From: Rhineura floridana
Lineage: Eukaryota; Chordata; Lepidosauria; Squamata; Rhineuridae
Assembly: GCF_030035675.1 (NCBI RefSeq)
Contig: NC_084482.1
Span: 227,504,943-227,568,942 of the forward strand
DNA: 64,000 nucleotides
Reading direction: 5' to 3'
In this document: piece by piece, positions 60,601-64,000 of the stretch
How the letters are laid out: each line of letters begins with the position of its first letter
Numbering within the stretch: the stretch's first letter is position 1
The notes under the pieces: model-generated
Database searches by the model: none
Seen by the model: the letters and a program-made list of their open reading frames with translations, nothing else
What the model was told of the DNA's origin: nothing
Position numbers and translations under genes: made by a program

Positions 60601-61415
60601 CTATAGAGGCCATAGGAAGAGCTGCCTAGATCTCATTTGTAAGAATTTCCACTAAAGAGTGAATCTCAATACTCCAGAATGTATGGCAGCTGTGCCAGCC
60701 AAGGGTAGGAAGGGCCTGCAGTTTTCTATGTCCCATTATGCAGAGTGGCAAGCAGGTTCTTATTACTCTCTTTTTTCTCTGATTGGTGAGGCTCTCTTGT
60801 TCCTGATTCTACCAACTGGGAGTACCTGAGTGACCCTGACAGCTGGTATAAGCCAGGCAACATAGCAGGAGCCAATCCAGTATTTTGGCAATACTTTATT
60901 GGCTGTATCTCCACAGGCCCAACAATGTCCTACTAGAGCTTCCCATGGGCCTTTGTGGAAGGGGAAAAGACCAGGTTTTCCCTGGTTGAACTTTTTGGTA
61001 GTAGGGGCTCGCTATTCCCCACAAAGGGACACCACCACCTGGATCATGAGGGTTGCTAGCCCCTTTCTGAAAACACGCTCCCTAGTTGTTCAGGTATTTA
61101 CAGTCCCATGCCTGATGACCACCAGAACTGATAAAGGCAGAACAATGGATCATATTATCAATAGAATAGTTACAGGAAGCATGAAAATCATGATAATGTT
61201 GGCAGAAAGTGGGATTCAGTTCCCTTCAAGGGTGAAATAATGTTTGCATTTACTTACACCAACCTCTATGCCTTTCTTTCCTTTGGTCTTGTTTCCCAAA
61301 AAATAGAACTTGTCCAATTTTGGCAGGACCTACCAAACCCCATTTTGTTGGGCCACAGGGGCAAAGTCCCAGGTAGAATTTGCACTGAACCATTTCCATT
61401 CCATAGGCATGAAAT
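57661..61415 (-). mobile_element. Endogenous-retrovirus-like fossil with envelope remains
   Basis: Minus-strand order: envelope-like region, then a purine tract (CAGAAAGGGGGAATATGATG near 57,680) beside the ZNF 3' UTR. Near 58,760 the minus strand reads SVSNCWICSLLLVHGEG, resembling the CWIC motif of retroviral surface subunits. A block of about 700 bp (57,960-58,680) recurs directly at 60,700-61,410. The part around 59,880-60,170 is the inverse of 39,735-40,060 and carries an AATAAA signal, perhaps LTR. Broken in many places and rearranged; family not settled. Confidence 0.5.
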
Positions 61416-61535
61416 TGGAATGGCTTTTTAATATGTTCTTAAACTTTTTCAAAAATGTTTTTTAAATAGTTGTAAATAGAGAGCTTCAGCTAAGAGGTGG
61501 TACACATATGTAATAAATAAATAAATAAGTAAACC
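61416..61535 (+). mobile_element. L2-type LINE 3' tail
   Basis: GAGAGCTTCAGCTAAGAGGT and a GTAATAAATAAATAAATAAG tail. Confidence 0.5.
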
Positions 61536-61766
61536 AGATTTTGGGGGATTTTATTTTTTTTAGTGTTTTTACCATGTTTATTTGTTTGCCCCTTTGCTCT
61601 GTATCAGACACTCGTTTTAAAAGCGGTTTTCTTACTTACTGCTCTGTCTTCTGAGACGTTTTTTGCAAACCAAAGGCCTGTTCACCCGGGAGCTTTTCAA
61701 AGTAAATATGTAACTTTTGCCATCGCAATTGATTTGCTAGGTTCACACTCCCCAGCTTCCACTGCG

Positions 61767-61797
61767 GTTTGTGTGTGTGTGCGTGCGTGCGTGCGTG

Positions 61798-61829
<32 letters not shown>

Positions 61830-61834
61830 TGTGT
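61767..61834. repeat. (GT/GC)n microsatellite
   Basis: Alternating TGTG and GCGTGCGT blocks over about 65 bp, directly before a zinc-finger remnant; alternating purine-pyrimidine DNA prone to Z-form. Confidence 0.85.
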
Positions 61835-61842
61835 TTACAGAT

Positions 61843-61975
61843 ATAAGTAATCCTGTTCCAAGTGTAGAAAGACCTTCAGTCGCCTCTCCCTGCTACGGTC
61901 ACATCGAAGGATGCATGCAGGGGAGAAATCATGGAAATGCTGTTTGCAAAAAGCGCTTTGGCGACAGGGCGTAGT
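61843..61975 (+). pseudogene. Remnant of a zinc-finger exon
   Basis: Encodes one complete C2H2 finger, CSKCRKTFSRLSLLRSHRRM followed by H, then AGEKSWKCCLQK where the next finger starts and decays. A stop lies just upstream. It is the tail of another ZNF copy with fingers unlike units 1-3 (linker AGEK). Confidence 0.6.
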
Positions 61976-62590
61976 AGGAGCCTCCGCGCCTGCGCCCTGG
62001 ATTTGCACAAGGGGCAGAGCCTGCGAGACGTTTGCCCAGAGCGCAGCTGGCATTCAGTCCTCCAGCGGTGGAAGGAACTGAGCTCTGTTTCCTAGAGAGG
62101 CAGGATGTTGTCATGACAATGGGAGGGACGGAGGGATGGAGACAAGAATGAAGCAGGAAAGCAAACAGGCTTGATTGATTTGCGAGGAGGAGGAGGAGGA
62201 GGAGGAAGGAGGCTGGATCGTGGCGAGGACGCAAGACAAAGAGAGAGGTGCAGCAGTGGGGGGGGGCGAAAGGGTCAGGAGTTTGCCTTGGGGGGGTGGA
62301 AAGAGTGGGAGATCCTCCCCCCACATCTCCCCCGGGAATTTATGGGGGGGGAGTCGCATGCATGCCACCTAGGGGCAACATTGGGAGCCGAACAGCTGCA
62401 GCGCTTCCTTTGCACGATCCTCTTTGAAGCGCCCTCTCCCCAGGAGTGGGGGTGGGAAGAGACGTCCTGGTGCAGAGGAGACCCCCGGGTGTCGGGGCTA
62501 GGAAAGCCGGTCTTCCTCACTGGGCTGCTGTGTGAGGACAAAAGGGGAGCAGGAGCAGGTGGCCTGTAAGACCATCCAGTCGAACCCCCA
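61976..62590. other. CpG- and G-rich segment, possible promoter
   Basis: High CpG (CCTCCGCGCCTGCGCCCTGG), GGA repeats at 62,190-62,210 and G-runs around 62,262 and 62,345. It lies upstream of the KRAB-like exon at 63,215 as copies B and C lie upstream of theirs, but has no clear sequence match to them. No gene called. Confidence 0.35.
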
Positions 62591-62674
62591 GCTCAGTGCT
62601 TACCCTCTCCCCCAAATTTGCACTTTACCTCTTCTTGGGATCTCCTCAATCCCCCCCAATTCTTGTCTGTCTGT

Positions 62675-62723
62675 CACACACACACACACACACAGAGGGA
62701 GAGAGAGAGAGAGAGAGAGAGGG
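62675..62723. repeat. (CA)n(GA)n microsatellite
   Basis: About 11 CA units followed by about 13 GA units. Confidence 0.85.
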
Positions 62724-63214
62724 GTTAGGACAATCATCTCCTTGCCTTCCTGACCGTACATCTTCGTTGCTGCTGCTGAAGGTTGGGGAGGGGGAGAGGG
62801 GGAGATCCACCTACATTTCCCACTCTGGGGCCCTTGGAGGAAGGTCTGAATAAACATGTGTGGCCAGCAAATAAGCTCATCTCAGTCATCCAAACTGTAG
62901 CCCTGCAAGGTAGGCAAGAGTGGTGTCAGCCTCCCGCTTCACCTAAATGGCCATATTGAGAAGTTCTGGATTTGAGCCTAAAGTTTTGCTCTTTTGGGGA
63001 ATGGCTCAAGGTAAATGCCCTTTCTGCTTACGGCGTTCACAGCCCTCTAGTTTGAAAAACCAGCCGTGGGAACCCTTTCTGGCTCTGCGGGCCAGATCCT
63101 TACTGGGCCCTCGCCTCAGGATCCAACTTTCCCACGTGGGCAGAGCCCTTTCAAGCTGGATGCAATGGTCTGTGCAGAAGAGACTGTCTCTTGAGCAGAG
63201 GGCATTTTCTTCTT

Positions 63215-63290
63215 GCAAGGTCCGGTGACCTTTGAGGAGGAGGAGGCAGCAGCTGTGCATTTCACGGAGCAGGAGGAGGTCTGCTGTTGT
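63215..63290 (+). pseudogene. Degenerate KRAB-like exon
   Basis: After TTTTCTTCTTGCAAG the frame reads GPVTFEEEEAAAVHFTEQEE, resembling the first half of KRAB-A (PVTFEEVAVYFTEEE). The second half (LDP..R.LY..VM.E) is missing. Probably a dead exon of a further ZNF unit. Confidence 0.5.
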
Positions 63291-63559
63291 TCAAACTCCA
63301 CAGTGGGAATTGCTGCTCCGTTGGCGCTTGGGGGAGCACTCTCTCCCTCTCCCTCCCTCCCTCTGCCCAGTTTATACCTTTGGGGCCTAGGAAGACACGG
63401 AGGTGGCAGCTTGCAGAATAAAGGTGGGCACCCCTGTGCTTGCACCAGTCTGTGAGCAGGACTGGTGCCTGCCTGGATCCTGCCCCCACGCATTGGAGTT
63501 GAAGTCCTTGCCAGTTCTCAAGACAGCCCTAGTGCAGTTTCTGCAAGAATGTTGCTGTG

Positions 63560-63800
63560 TTCCGCATATTGTTGTGTGTTTCGGTTGAGGAAGATTCTCT
63601 GGAGAAGCTCTCCAAATAGATGCCACTGAAGAAGACTTGCTTCAAGTCGAAACACATTTGGCAAATTATTTGAGATATGTTGTGCATTTTATCTTTGCAT
63701 TTTATATTTCTGTATTAGCACACCTCTGCCTTTTATTGCTGTGTTGTCGTTGGGAGCGTATGCACATCATGTCTACAAAGCTAGTAGTTCACATCACACT
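63560..63800 (+). mobile_element. Penelope-like fragment with hammerhead-like core (candidate)
   Basis: At 63,626-63,653 the sequence CTGAAGA, a hairpin GACTTG-CTT-CAAGTC, and GAAAC follow the hammerhead layout CUGANGA-stem II-GAAA. Stems I and III are not convincing by eye. Such cores are known in Penelope-like elements; no coding part of one is present here. Confidence 0.4.
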
Positions 63801-64000
63801 CTGTGTGGTAAATTGCATGTGCATTGGAAATTGGACATTATTCTGTACTCAGCCATAGACTATATTTTCCATCATTCATTTCTACATATATTTTTCAGAA
63901 TCATACCATGACTTAGAACTTGACTTTATGTGCTTTTGCCTATTTTGTCTAATTCTGCATTTTCATGGTTGGTACGAGAGATGGATTATGGGGAGAAGGG
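63801..64000. other. No gene or named repeat seen
   Basis: AT-rich end of the window without a supportable feature. Confidence 0.35.

Noticed and set aside
61767-61834. Coding frame VCVRACVCVCV across the GT repeat.
   Set aside because: Simple-sequence artefact.

Overview
The window looks like a stretch of a squamate (lizard-type) nuclear genome holding a cluster of C2H2 zinc-finger (ZNF) genes packed with transposable elements. Evidence for a squamate: BovB/RTE LINEs, Sauria SINEs whose 3' ends match the BovB tail, abundant CR1/L3 and L2 LINEs with typical 3' tails, long introns, and tandem ZNF genes with TGDKP linkers. No species can be named from sequence alone.

Host genes. The same unit appears several times on the + strand: a GC-rich promoter/5' exon with a splice donor, a long intron, a fixed antisense BovB fragment, then one large last exon of zinc fingers. 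Unit 1 runs from the promoter at about 6.3 kb through a KRAB-A exon at 8,497 to the finger exon at 15,023. This exon has 21 fingers to its first stop, then a decayed, internally duplicated tail to 19.2 kb. Unit 2 runs from the promoter at about 22.7 kb to the finger exon at 37,005-39,011, which has 22 intact fingers and is the best-preserved array. Unit 3 has a truncated promoter at about 49.7 kb and a finger exon at 55,522-57,280 that is a pseudogene split by a solo LTR. A further promoter copy, split and inverted at 0.9-3.3 kb, points left out of the window. Remnants of yet another unit (one finger at 61.85 kb, a decayed KRAB-like exon at 63.2 kb) lie at the right end.

Mobile layer. The most unusual element is a foldback-like repeat at 1,036-2,791: about 225-bp inverted termini, then arrays of a 170-190 bp unit that flip orientation at the centre, so the whole element is a large palindrome. 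Two further partial copies lie at 3.34-4.04 kb and 48.95-49.73 kb. The first and third sit at the same place in two ZNF promoter copies, and their surroundings form an inverted duplication about 48 kb apart. Other elements: a nearly clean CR1 reverse-transcriptase copy nested in an L2 (9.06-11.75 kb); a CR1 that lost its RT domain (29.4-32.0 kb); an hAT element with perfect 8-bp target duplications (24,982-27,369); a long APE-type LINE (about 40.1-45.3 kb); a broken Ty1/copia fossil with both LTRs, a polypurine tract and a half-tRNA-iMet type primer site (45,292-48,944); a broken envelope-bearing retroviral fossil (57.7-61.4 kb); and a hammerhead-ribozyme-like core near 63.63 kb, as known from Penelope-like elements.

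How it fits together. The KRAB-ZNF units, whose family commonly silences retroelements, expanded by tandem and inverted duplication while elements kept inserting. The shared antisense BovB piece upstream of all three finger exons predates the duplications; the hAT, solo LTR and foldback copies are later and help order events. Element boundaries were read by eye and are approximate unless target duplications are stated.
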